Assembly: GCA_022495995.1 (NCBI GenBank)
Contig: JAFEMH010000531.1
Coordinates: 1 to 64,000 of the forward strand
Direction: 5' to 3'
DNA: 64,000 nucleotides
Source: Adenophora triphylla var. japonica
Taxonomy: Eukaryota; Streptophyta; Magnoliopsida; Asterales; Campanulaceae
Under the pieces are notes generated by a model, which was given only the letters and a program-made list of their open reading frames with translations, was not told the origin of the DNA and did no database searches. The position numbers and the translations under genes were made by a program. Positions 31,009-42,168 of this stretch are shown one piece after another (the first letter of the stretch is position 1; the number at the start of each line of letters is the position of its first letter).

Positions 31009-34000
31009 ATGGAACACGCGGGAGTAGCCATTCAAGGCCAAGGACGTGGTCCGGTAGCGGAGAGGCGATTGGAGCTTGTTCGAATGAGGAGGCATTACAC
31101 TCTTTCGCAATCGATTGCGGAGGAGCACTACCCTGATGCGTGGCAACATTGGGCCACTGATCCGAGTCTCCGAACGGTATACTTCGAATCTCTTCACTTC
31201 TTTTGTTGATTTCTTGCTTGAAATTGATTTTGTGATTGATTTTTTTTTCTTTTTTGAAAATTCGAAAATTGATGTTCTTGGCCTTGGATTTTGATTTTGA
31301 TGCTTTGCATGTTGTAGTGAGTATGTGGGTAATGCATTTTGTTTGAAAAAAGAATGGGCATTTTGCCAAATTTTTTTTTTTTTTAAATTCGAAAATTGCA
31401 TTTTAAAATTCAAAAATTATGTTTTTTTTTTTTTTTTTTTTTTGACACTGAAATTGGATTTTTGATGATTGTAATGAATAGATGGGTAACCCAAATATGC
31501 ATTTTGTTTGGAAAAAGAATTGGCATTTTTGCCTTTTTTTTTTTTTTTGAAAATTGAAAATTCGAAAATTGTGATTTGAATAATGTTCTTGACATTTGAA
31601 ATTGAGATTTGCATGTATGCATTGTGTTTGAAAAGAATGGGCATTTTTGCCATTTTTTTTTGTTTGTTTGTTTTTTTTTTTTTTGAAATATGAAATGATA
31701 AGGAATTCGCCCGAATTCGGGACGGACATGAATGTATGCATGTATGCCTCTTGTAGGATTTTTTTTTTATTTTTGCAATGGGATGATGAATTATATGAAT
31801 GCAATGTATGCATAGAATTTTTTTTTTGAAAAGTGTGACGGATTCTTGATTCCGTTGATTGAATGAATGACTTTTGGAAAAACTGTTTATTTGTGCTATT
31901 TTATGAAAAATGGGACGGAGTTTTTACTTTCGTTGACTCGATATTATTGACATGCTTTCTGTATTAATGGTATTTGCTGAAAAATTCTTTTCTTTGAGAA
32001 AAATGGGGGCTAGGTCCGTTGTATGCTGTTATGCTGCCCGATTTTCTGCAAAACTCTATGATGCATGTGTATGCTCTCTTTTTTTTTTTGAATGATTTTT
32101 TTTTTTTTGACATTTTGCTTCTCTCTTTTTTTTTTATCGCAGGGCGGAAACAATTTCATGACGGAGCAACTGAACAAAATGAAGACTCGGGGATCAGTGG
32201 AGTCTGTGATTTATTTGTGGGACCGGCTTCCGGCTTTGGGTAGAGGGGCGATGATGAGTCCTAGACAGATCGTCATTGAGACCGGATTGTACGAGTTCAT
32301 CGAGTGGTTGAGGGGTTTGGTCAAGTTCCCCAAGAATAAGGGACTGATCTTTGCTTTGGCACAGCATTGGTGGGACGTGACCCACACATTCCATTTCTTC
32401 TGGGGCGAGGCCACGGTCACACCCTTCGACTACGCTGCGATCACGGGCCTGTCCTTTAAAGGACGGAGCATTGAGTGGAGAGATGGGTACAGTGATATGG
32501 ATCTGCAGGCCCTTCTAGGATTTTCCCCTATTCTCAAAAAGAGGATGGGGATGGAGTACGCGGTGGTCCACGGGAAGATCGTGGAGAGTATTGGGAGCTA
32601 CATGGCTGGGGATGAGAGGATAGGTGCTGAGCAGATTGCTAGGGCCTTTTTATGGTTTGCTTTTTCGAGCACGCTTTTCGGACATGCCGAGGGGACGGCT
32701 GTTTTTGCTTTGCTGAGGTCCTTGGAGAACGTGGGGATGGCTGGAGAGATATCTTGGGGAGAGGCAGGGCTGGCAGAGCTGTATTTTGCTCTGGATCGAT
32801 ATAGCCGGAAGGCTGTCAGCTCTTTGACATGTTTCGAGTTCCCTCTGGAGGTACAGGCTTTCTTTTTTGCTTTCCCTCTTTTCTTTAAGCACGTATTCTT
32901 TTTCGCACTTGATTGATTTGACCTTTTCCTTTCGCAGGTGTGGGCTCTAGAGTTCTTTCACGTCACGATGTGGCGACAGCTGACGGAGTACATCGGGGCG
33001 TATCCGGCCATGCTTTCTTGGTCCAAGTATGCCCGGGAGAAGAAAGGTTCTAGGGGGCGCACGACCCTCAAGTACTCGGATTGCCTGCCTTTGACGAGGG
33101 CTGAGACAGATGAGGGGATCATATTCTACCCCTGGGATCGCTTTGATGTAGAGCAGCTGAAGGGTGCCGAGAGATGGACCGTGGAGCGGAGGATCTTGAG
33201 AGGCTTGACTTGCGACGTATACTATCTGGGGGAGAGAGTGACGCGCCAGCATGGCGTGGGTGCACCTGCGATGGCTCCGGTGGAGCCCCCTGCTGACATG
33301 ATGCATCCGAGTGAGAACTCGGAGACCTGGGATGAGTATCGAGGTGGCCAGCACCACTCGAGGTTCGTGGCGATCGAGGAGTACTCGCGATTTGTCTTGT
33401 GGAGGTTGAAGACGCCTCAGGTTCTTGAGAGAGAGGGATTGGGGGTTGTGCGGTACCCTCGATCGAGCTTTTCGTATGTCCAGGACGGGGTCAGGCTGAG
33501 AGTACAGATCCCTGTCCCTGATCGGGTTCCACGAGCTTTCCGGCCTCGTCCGGATATGAAGGTATGGCCTTCCCTTTTTTTTGCTTCTGTCTTTTCCTCT
33601 TTTTTTTGTCATCATTTTTCGCCTTAATTATCTCTGACGCTTTTGTTTCCGTACAGTTCCCGGCCAAGGTGGTGGAGAAGCTGACGAACCAGGTGATCGG
33701 GGCTAAGAGGTTCATCAGGAATATGGTGATTTGTGGGTCTTCTCAGGGCAGGAGGAGACGAGGACAGCCGGCGCCTGTCGAGAGGGAGACTTCCCCTATT
33801 TCTTCCGAGCCTTCCTCCGAGACTCCTCTTTCTCCTCTCATAGATCCCAGTGTGGTGTTGCCCTAGGACCATGTCATTCTCGGGGATCCGTATGGACAGG
33901 GGCATGTCTGGCATCACGGCGGGTCTTCTTCGCACGTCCGGGAATCCGACGCATTTTCGTTCGGATACGACTTCTTTGCTGATCTTGGCTTGCCGTATCA

Positions 34001-34142
34001 GGGTGTGCCGGTTGGCCCCGACGAGCCTTCCTCCGGAGACGAGGATGATTCTGAGCCCGATATATTCATGGCTACTGAGGAGGCAGGCCCGTGCCGCAAG
34101 AGGGATCGGGGGAAAGCGCCAGCCACCGAGGACTCTGACTGA
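31009..34142 (+). CDS. Plant mobile domain (PMD) gene, four exons, antisense within Tat-D
   Basis: Proposed exons: 31009-31176, 32143-32850, 32938-33561 and 33657-34142. Introns start with GTATAC, GTACAG and GTATGG and end in CGCAG, CGCAG and TACAG; exons 1-3 are multiples of three, so the frame stays open across all joins. The product resembles the MAIN/MAIL1 'aminotransferase-like, plant mobile domain' family: YTLSQSIAEEHYPDAWQHW in exon 1, ETGLYEFIEWLRG, FFWGEATVTPFDYAAITGLS and a long helical core in exon 2, and a basic tail (GRRRRG) in exon 4. The only defect is a TAG at 33864-33866, after which coding-quality sequence continues to TGA at 34142 (about 661 codons in all). Host PMD proteins act in nuclear silencing and gene regulation. 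Tat elements are known to carry antisense extra ORFs. Splicing is inferred from sequence only. Confidence 0.75.
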
Positions 34143-34195
34143 CGATCTTTTGAGACCGATTTCTGAGATTGTACCTATTTTTTTTGCAAGATCTG

Positions 34196-34239
<44 letters not shown>

Positions 34240-34473
34240 TGCACACTATCTTTTTTTTTTTTGAATGTAATAATTTAGGATTTTATTTTATGAATGCAAT
34301 GCTGTATGAATGCGAAGTTGCATGAGCCCGGGTTTTTTGGGAAGGGTGTGAGTGTCTGGTATATGAACTGTTTGGGCAGGTTTTGCACAAGGTTCGAGCA
34401 GCCGGGATGAAAATATTCTTTCGTGGTGCAGCAGTTTAAACTGCTGCAAATTTTTTTCTGGGTGACAAATGTG
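34143..34473. other. Spacer between the two antisense genes
   Basis: A long T homopolymer (about 34197-34238) and further T-rich sequence follow the PMD gene. Then 200 bp of non-coding DNA. No gene seen. Confidence 0.5.
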
Positions 34474-34483
34474 TCCGCGCGGA
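34474..34483. promoter_or_regulatory. TCCGCGCGGA palindrome 126 bp upstream of the second antisense gene
   Basis: Third exact copy of the Tat-D palindrome, in the context GTGTCCGCGCGGATGGG; compare GTGTCCGCGCGGAGGG upstream of the PMD gene. Confidence 0.55.
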
Positions 34484-34609
34484 TGGGCTTGAATTCGGAC
34501 ACTAGCATTTAATTTTTGCTTCAGATCTGGTTTTCCTTCTTTTATTTCAAACAACCACTCCATCTGCTCATTCAAACAGCCATTTTCGGGAAGAAGGAGA
34601 GAAAAAGCC

Positions 34610-36104
34610 ATGGAAAATCTTAGAAGAACTCCATCAAAATTGTCCCAAGAATCCCAAATGTCATTTTTCAACAAATTCAAGGATTGGTCTCGAGAGATTA
34701 TGCAAGAGAGAAGATCATTCTTCGAAGAGAGGTACAAGGTAAAGTGCTTGTGGTCTCTTAAAGAGTTGGTTCCGGACTATGACCTCTTGAGAGCTTCTTC
34801 CTCATTTTGGGACACTAGAAGGCATGTCTTTTGCCTTTCTTACAATGAAGTTGTTCCGACCGTTGAAGAATTCCGGGCTTTACTTGGTGGCCCGGAGGTG
34901 GAAGAGATTGGGATTCCTTTGCCCGGAGGGGCTTCTTTTGTTGATAGGTTGTGTAACCTTCTTCACCTTTCTCCGGAGGAAGCACAAGGTATGATTCGTA
35001 GTCCTGATCATTTTGACATTTCTGGTCTTCCTGATAGATTTAGGGGCTTAGGCTTGGTGGATGATGCCTATTGGGATGCCTTTGCACTTTGCATATTTGG
35101 TACCTTGTTCATGGTTTATTCCTTTGGAATTTGTCATCGGGCCCTGTTAGATGTGGTTGTTCACTGTCGCTTGGGCAGAGATGTTGTACCCTTGATCTTG
35201 GGAGAGACTTTTCATGCTCTCGACAGGCTGGCTACCGGGAGGCGGTACATGCACGGGGGCAGCCCGTTTCTCTTGACTTTGTGGCTGATGGAGCGCCTGG
35301 GGGTTTTTCGGGAAACTTCTGATATGATCAAGCCTTGGACATTTGCCAGGAGAGGGGTTTCTGTGGATTTTGATGATCAGGGCTCGTGGGAGCGTTGGAT
35401 GGCTGGTCGCCGACCGAAGATATCGATGGTCGGTGCCTCATTGGCGGGTGGAGACTCCTGAGAGTACTTCAGATGGATCTCCCGTGGTTATGCTTCCGGG
35501 CTTTCTCACCCAGGTTTTACATTTCGGCTGGTTCGAGACAGCTCGGCTTGGAGCAGTTCCTTTGGAGGACTTTGATGATATAGCCACCGGTGGTGGTGGC
35601 TTCGCTTCTATGGATGATCCTTCGGTGTTTCCATTCCTTTCCCGAGTATGGAGGTATGACGTTTTTCCTCCTCGGTTATCCTCAGCGTCCGAGACCTGTT
35701 TTCGACTCACTTGGTACCTGGATTGGTACGAGAGGCATTTGGGAGAGACTCAGATGGCTATTTTGAGACAGCGTGAGGCCATTGTGGGTGCGGAGGACCT
35801 GACAGTTTCGGAGAGGAGGAGGGCCGAGGCGAGGGCCAACCCTCACGACAGGAGCGGAGATACTGTGACCGACTATGAGGCTTATGTCAAGAGACAGGAG
35901 AGGAGGACTCCTATGCTACTAGCTAGGCTATAGGAGATGAGAGATGATGCTAGGGCTACTAAGGCCCTGACAGAGGCTGGTTTGATAGATCCTGTCCCTA
36001 CACCAGAGCTTGGTAGGAGGAAGACCGACATTTTTCCTGTTCAGAGGAAGAAGACCCGAAGGGGGAAGAAGAGGGGAGATGCCGGTACGAGCGGCTTAGA
36101 GTGA
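34610..36104 (+). pseudogene. Second antisense gene of Tat-D, DUF7745/PMD-like, one frameshift and one stop
   Basis: First frame 34610-35461 (283 codons): LWSLKELVPDYDLLRASSSFWD, YNEVVPTVEEFRALLGGPEVE, then a hydrophobic helical segment (FGTLFMVYSFGICHRALL) and WLMERLGVF. This is the pattern of the DUF7745 / retroelement-associated PMD relatives. A one-base shift just before 35461 moves to the frame ending at 35933 (LWYLDWYERHLG-type C-terminal half), and after a TAG at 35931 the frame continues to a TGA at 36104 with a basic tail (KKTRRGKKRG). No introns are needed. Probably nuclear. A relatively fresh pseudogene; the family assignment is from memory of the pattern. Confidence 0.6.
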
Positions 36105-36600
36105 CCTTGAGTTTTCCGAGTATCCCTTTCTTGTTGTAGCAGACACATTAGTTTGATTATGTATTTTAGTTTCTTTCAGCAGGTTGTAATTCGTAGGAGT
36201 GAACCGGGCTTAGACTCATCAAAAAGTTTTTAACTGTAATGAATATGTCAATTGCTTTAGAGTTTTTCGAGACGCTTTCATAGTCTGATCAGTGTATTGA
36301 TGTCAAAGTATGACTTTTATTTGTGTTTTAGACCGAACCGTTTCCGGCCGCTCTACGTTCCCTTCGGACAAAGGGCTCAGTCTCCGTAGTTCGACCCGAC
36401 TTTTTTTTGTTTTTTGTTTTTTTTTTTGTTTTTTGTTTGTTTGTTTTTTTGTTTTTTTGTTTGTTTTTTTGTTTGTTTGTTTTTTTGTTTTTTTTTGGTG
36501 CAACCCTGTTTTTTACCTAGGCTGCCCGTTTCGGATTTTCAACCTAGTGGGGTATTACTCTTTTAGCACTCTTTTTCTTCTTTTTTTTTGACTCAGTGTT
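36105..36600. other. Spacer between the antisense gene and the end of pol
   Basis: Non-coding. Contains a long GTTTTTTT-type low-complexity tract (36400-36495). The two transcription units end tail to tail here. Confidence 0.5.
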
Positions 36601-37760
36601 TTACGCGTAGTATCTGCGCAGCTTGTCACCATTCACTGGGTGTACAAAAGGATTTCCTTCGAGGTCTGCGAGTTGCATGGCTCCTCCGGAGAAGATCTTC
36701 TAGACGCACATATGGTCCGACCTGCACAGGCTTCCCATTTGCCAAGCGGGTTGATACGGATCGGGGCTTCTCTTTCAAAACGAGATCACCTTCGATCTCC
36801 CGATGCTTTACTTTCTTGTCGAAGGCTCGCCATTCTCCCTTGGTAAGCTCGGATATGTTCCATGGCTTTCAATCGACGCTCATCTAGCAGGGGCCAATTC
36901 ATCGTGGCGACTTTGGAGCCATTCGACCTCGTTGATCCGGCTTTCCAACAAAGACACCTGAGTGAGGGGATTTCTAGCTCGATTGGGAGTACGGCTTCCA
37001 TTTCGTAGGTGAGGGCAAACGATGTCTCCCCCGTTGTGGTTCTGACGGATGTTCTGTAGCCCCAGAGTGCCAGGTGTAGCTTCTCGGGCCAATCTCTGCT
37101 TCGAACAGCCATTTTCCGAATGATGTTTTCTAATGTCTTGTTTGCTGCTTCGAGGGCTCCGTTGGTTTGGGGCCTATAAGGGGATGACTTGTGACGGGTT
37201 ATTCTGAATTCTGCCAGCAGCCTGTCGCATTCCCCTTCGAAGTGGGATCCATTATCTGAGATGATTTCGGCTGGCAACCCGTATCTGCATATGATGTTTT
37301 CTTTGATGAAGAGGGCTACTTTCCTTGAGTTGAGGATTTTATAGGACTTGGCTTCAACCCATTTGGTGAAATAGTCCACAGCTACCAGGATGAATTCGTG
37401 GCCGTTGCTGCCTGGTGGTGTGATTTTGCCTATGATATCAATTCCCCAAGTGACGAAAGGCTAAGGGGTCGTCATGCAGTATAACTCGTGAGGAGGCAAA
37501 TGATTAAGATTTGAGTACCGCTGGCATTTGTCGCAGCTTTTGACGAACTGGATGCAGTCGGTTTCCATGGAGATCCAAAAGTATCCCATTCTTAGTATGA
37601 TTTGCATTAGAGCCCGAGCATTCATAATGGGGCCGCAGTACCACCATGTACTTCTTTCATGAGTCCGGTAGCCTCTTGTTTGCCGATACATCGCAGAGGG
37701 GGCCTTGATAACGCTTCTTGTACAACATATTCCCCAAAAGAACATAATGGGAGGCGAGTC
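36601..37760 (-). pseudogene. Integrase of Tat-D
   Basis: Right to left: H2C2 zinc-binding end (CDKCQRYSN, about 37530), then the catalytic core in the 36786-37379 frame with MDYFTKWVEA, the second Asp in ISDNGSHF and the Glu in NGALEAANK, then the C-terminal domain running in shifted frames to a TAA at 36601 (last residues GDKLRRYYA). The D-D-E residues are visible except that the first Asp lies near the 5' edge of the core frame. Several frameshifts (about 37380-37460, 36790) inactivate it. Confidence 0.8.
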
Positions 37761-38345
37761 GCTGTGGCCGAGAGGCTTTTCGCATTGATTCCTTCTTTAT
37801 ATTCCCCATCTTCATTTTGAAGGAGGCTTCGCCATTCTTCAGGTACTGATAGATCTGAGTGTACCAGGGATCACTGGCCGGTTCGGCCTCCGCTTCTATT
37901 TCAAAGCAATAAGCGGGGTTTTCTCTCCTCCCGACTCTGAATGGTTTGACGGACTTCCCTTCGGGTATTTCAACGAGGGAGGCTAATGTTGCCGTGGCAT
38001 CTCGCAAACTGTTGCGATCTCTCGGGCAAGTAATGAAAGCCGATCTCCTTGAATTGAGTTACTAGCTCTTCCATATAGGTGTGATATTTCTGTAGACTCG
38101 GTCTACGGTCTTCCACTTATTGGAGACCTGGTTGATGATGAGGCGTAATCACCGTACACTTCCAACTCTTTGATATTTCTTTCAAGGGCGGCCTCCAACC
38201 CGGCTATGCAAGCCTCGTATTCGCATCATTGTTGGTCACCTCGAAGTTCAATCTTACCGCTATGGGGGTGTGTTCGTCAGTAGGATCGACCGAAGCATTC
38301 CTATTCCATTTCCCCTTTTGTTTGACGCCCCGTCGAAGAAGAGTT
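37761..38345 (-). pseudogene. Second (archaeal-type) RNase H of Tat-D and linker to integrase
   Basis: After the first RNase H the minus strand reads WQLFFDGASN..GNGIG (about 38345-38290), the first catalytic strand of an RNase H fold. Then, across a frameshift, it reads VRLNFEVTNN and YEACIAGLEAAL (about 38250-38170), the Glu- and Asp-bearing helix. Double RNase H is a known Tat-lineage trait. 37761-38007 is linker coding before the integrase zinc finger. Confidence 0.65.
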
Positions 38346-38991
38346 GCCAGCGATTTTCTCCTTCTAGAGCAAATATTCCATCATCGGGAAATTGAGGTTC
38401 AGGTCCTCGGGATTCATCACTTGGGAAATCGGCCAAATGTTCTGCCATTATACGCCCTTTTACGGATTTCCTCAAAACATAAGTGATGTCGTATTCAGCC
38501 AAAAAGAACGACCATTTTGCCAACCTCATGGAGATGGAAGGCTTGTCGAACAGATATTTGATGGGGTCTATCTTTGAGATGAGATGTATCGGGTGAGACC
38601 GCATGTAGTGTTTCAACTTTCCCACTACCTGCACTAAACCTGCGCAAGTCTTTTCACAAGCAGAGTAATTGAGTTCGCTCCCTTGAAGCTTTCTGCTCAC
38701 GAAATAGATGGCGTTTTCAACCTTAGAATCTTTCTTCTCTTGAGCTAACATAGCCCCAATTGCTGTATCCGTGACAGTTAGATATAGCAATAGTGGCTTT
38801 TGCTGATGTGGTGGGCAAAGAATCGGGGGATTCACGAGGTACGCCTTGATTTGTTCAAAAGCGAGCTGGCATTCTGGAGTCCATTCTGTATAGGCATTTT
38901 TCTTCATCAACTTGAAGATCGGCTCGCAAATCGAGGTCAGCTGATTTACAAAACGACTTATGTATTGCAGTCTTCCCATGAAGGATTTCAC
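38260..38991 (-). pseudogene. RT connection and first RNase H of Tat-D
   Basis: 244-codon open frame. MKSFMGRLQYISRFV and FEQIKAYLVNPPIL are the RT thumb/connection. LLLYLTVTDTAIGAMLAQE, VSRKLQGSELNYSACEK and the MAEHLADF end follow the Ty3/gypsy RNase H order. It is one frameshift away from RT at 39047. Its last 30 codons run into the second RNase H. Confidence 0.8.
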
Positions 38992-39046
38992 TTACGTGAG
39001 CGTCCGAGGTGGCTTCATTTCGACTATCGCCTTGATTTTCGGGGAT

Positions 39047-40966
39047 CTACTTCAATTCCCGTTCCGTCACCATATATCCTAGCACCTTGCCTCGTCTTAC
39101 ACCGAAGGTGCATTTGGCCGGATTAAGCCTCATACTGTGGTCTCGGAGGTGGCCGAAGAATTTTCTCAAATCAACGAAGTGTTGGCCATTGGATCCTTTG
39201 GAATGTATTATCATATCGTCCACATAGACCTCAATTTCTTTGTGGATCATGTCATGGAACAAGGCTGTGGCTGCCCTCTGGTAAGTAGCCCCGGCATTCT
39301 TCAGTCCGAATGGCATAACAGTGTAGCAATACGTGCCCCAAGGGGTGGTGAAGGCTGTCTTGGCTTGGTCTTCCTCTGCCATCTTGATTTGGTTGTAGCC
39401 GACAAAGCCGTCAACGAAGGACTTGACCTCATAGTTGGCCGTGGTATCCACTAGCATGTCAATATTCGGCAAGGGGAAATGATCTTTTGGACTAGCCTTG
39501 TTCAGATCTCTGAAGTCCACGCAGCATCGGATCTTCCCGTTGGCCTTGGTCACTGTCACTATGTTGGAAAGCCATGTCGGATATTCAATCACCCTGATGA
39601 ACCCTGCTCTGAGCATTTTTTCAATCTCCTCTTTCACCTGCAGAGACCATTCGGGCTTAATTCTTCTCAACAGTTGCTTTACTGGCTTGACTTCCGGGTC
39701 GAGCGGTATCCGGTGTTCAACTATGGAAGGGTCAAGGCCTGGCATATCCTTATAGGACCATGCAAACACATCCACAAATTCTCTTAGCAGCTCAATCAGA
39801 GTGTCATTTTTGGTCCCTTCAAAGAAACTACCAATCTGCGTCTCTTTAGGCTCTTCTGCAGTTCCCAGATTCACACTCGTCAAAACCTCTTCGACAGCTT
39901 GGACTCGATTTTCCTCTTTCCGAACAACCTGCTTAAAGATTTCTTTAATATATTGTTCATTTAATGTGTCTGCTTCTAATGAATCATTATTAACTGTTTT
40001 TAGGTTATTAGTTAATTTATCATTAGTTAGAGTGGCAATCAGGGGATACTCAGAAAGGTCCGTCATTTCATTAAGAACAAAGGGGGATACAGCATTGGCT
40101 ACAACTTCGTAGTCTTCAGGCGTAAGGCCATCGGACGACTCGAGAGACTCGAACTCAATAATGAGAGACTCGAAGGACTTTACATAGGTTGACACAAGGG
40201 GACGGGGGACCAATCCAAGCTTTGTGATCATTTCCTCCTTGGTCGCGGATGGGCCTGAGAGAGTTTCCCAATTCTTCAATGGCATTGCTGTCAGGGGCCT
40301 CATGACTTGGGATTTGCGCTGTTCTCCTTTCTCAATCATTGCTATCATCTCTTTGACTGAACCGAAATCAATCAGGTCTGGCACCTGAACCTCTTCTCCG
40401 AATAACTGCTGCATAATCGGACCATCCCAATCATCTGAAAAGACTTCTGTGGCTTTGGCTTTCGGCATTGTCAGCTTAAACTCAGGCTTTGGGCCTTCTT
40501 GGGCAGTCGGGATCACAGTGGCAAGCTTGATAACTTCCTCATCGTAGGTGACATCATCGGGACTGGTGCCATCCTCAAAACTGAGCATATGAATGTAAGG
40601 ATCTGCTTGCGGATACGCTGCATCCTCGACCCCGGAGAGTCCTGACTTGTTGTCGTTTGATTGCTCAATCCAGACATAAGGGCGTCTTGAACCTTGCTGT
40701 GCTACTGGAGCTACTAAGAAAACCTCATGCCCCATACTCGAGAGGAAGGGTTTGGTGGGTAATTCCTCTTGTAAGACATCCCACACAACTGTCATGCATT
40801 CAATATGAGTATGACGGTGCTCGTTGACTTTTATCACAAAGATTTCCTTGCATGGCTGGGCCGGAGAGTTGACTTGAAGAATGCTGATAAATCTTTGATT
40901 GGAGACTGGGGATTTATGTGCCTGCATCATGGCGATGCTCAGTGTTTCTTTCCAGTTTGCCTCCAA
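39047..40966 (-). pseudogene. Linker plus reverse transcriptase of Tat-D (639-aa open frame)
   Basis: N-terminal ~150 residues are the Tat linker module (WKETLSIAMM, VVWDVLQEELP). The middle matches the Tat-A linker ORF (GLTPEDYEVVAN, LSEYPLIATLT). The RT follows: FVDVFAWSYKDMPGLDP, AGFIRVIEYPTWLSN, FRDLNKASPKDHFPLPN, VMPFGLKNAGATYQR and catalytic YVDDMIIHS. Against Tat-A it lacks the second module and second retropepsin, joining directly after VTYDEE. Long and open, but with a frameshift from the RNase H frame. Confidence 0.85.
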
Positions 40967-40999
40967 ATGTTGGAAACGGCAATTGAACTTGAGGTATCG

Positions 41000-42168
41000 G
41001 ACTGCTTCAGGGCCTGCCTGTTCAAGTACACTGACATAGTTAGCATCACTGGACTCTGAGGGATTCTGATGAGACTTGCCCCGATAGTCCCTTGGTTGAT
41101 TTGAAGGAGGTAGCCCCAGTCTCTAGCTGCGGCACGCTTGATCGTCTGTCTCGGCTCGTTCCCTATGAGGAAACCGTCCCTGATGACTTCAAGATCTCCC
41201 TAACGGTTAATGAACTTGACGCATTGATGGAGAGTGGAAGCTATGGCTTTCATGTGATGTATCCAAGGGCGTCCCAACAGAGCTGTGAATTAAGACTGAA
41301 TGTCCATTACATGGAATTTTGCTGGCACCATTTGGGTTTCGAACCAGAGCTCCAGAGTCACCGTCCCCAGGATAGGACGAGACGTGCCGTCGTAGGCCTT
41401 GACAGTCTGGGTAGATGGGATCATGTGCCTTTCATTGATGCGTAGGGCCCGCATCATGCTGAGGGGAAGGACGTTAAAGGCTGATCCATTGTCCACCAAT
41501 ACCCCGGGGAGTGATATGGTGTTGAGCCGGAGAGTGATGTACAGGGCTTCATTGTGCCCGGAGGCGTCTCTTGGCAGGTCTTCGTCGCAGAAGGTGATCA
41601 TACTACCATATATCAGGGGATCATAGATTTGGTCTCTATCCGGAGAAGGAGAGTCATCAAGCCATCCGTTCCCTGTCTTTCTTTTGCGAGGTAAAGCTTT
41701 TGCTGAGGCCTCAAGGTTGTGTTGAGGCTGTTTGTGGCGGTTGGCACCCTTGGCCAGCACATTGATTGAGTGCGAGTGCCAAACTGGCTTTGATCTTTCT
41801 TTGCCGGCACGTGCTCGGAAGTTGGACAAATTGAACCTTGGCTGATTCCGCAGGGGATTAGGCTTCTGGCTGGCAGTGAAATTTCCCAGATCTGAGGTAC
41901 TCTTGTGTCTCGAGGTCTGAACTCTGTTGTCAGCAGGACTTTTCGGCCTTCTAACCCCTGTTTGTTCTAGAGCGGCATGGCCTGGAAGAAGGGAGGACTG
42001 GCTGGAGTAGAGTACGTAGTAATCGAACCTTCCGGATGGCTCTCCGAGTGTGCCCACACTGGTATCACCGGCTTCGAACCTTTCTTTCAATTTCTGCTGG
42101 GAGGAAGCTTTCTTCTTCTTAGGTGGCGGTCCTCGCTTATCCAATCTTGATAGTCCCTTTCGAGGCAA
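41000..42168 (-). pseudogene. gag C-terminal part and retropepsin of Tat-D
   Basis: The 292-codon frame 41290-42168 matches the C-terminal half of the Tat-B gag (ERFEAGDTSVGTLGEP, VLYSSQSSLLPGHAAL) and runs into VDNGSAFNVLP (41471-41496), the protease active site. 41000-41290 continues the protease in broken frames. Gag and protease were probably one polyprotein. Confidence 0.75.

Noticed and set aside
31403..31829. Lys-rich minus-strand and Phe-rich plus-strand frames
   Set aside because: Produced by long T homopolymers within intron 1 of the antisense PMD gene.
32194..33615. Minus-strand frames opposite the PMD gene (for example 32947-33615)
   Set aside because: Shadows of the plus-strand exons; the plus strand has splice sites and family motifs, the minus strand has none.
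31009..36104. Antisense genes as ordinary host genes that Tat-D merely surrounds
   Set aside because: They lie between the end of pol and the 3' LTR repeats, share the LTR palindrome, and Tat elements are known to carry antisense ORFs there. Not excluded fully; sibling elements would decide.
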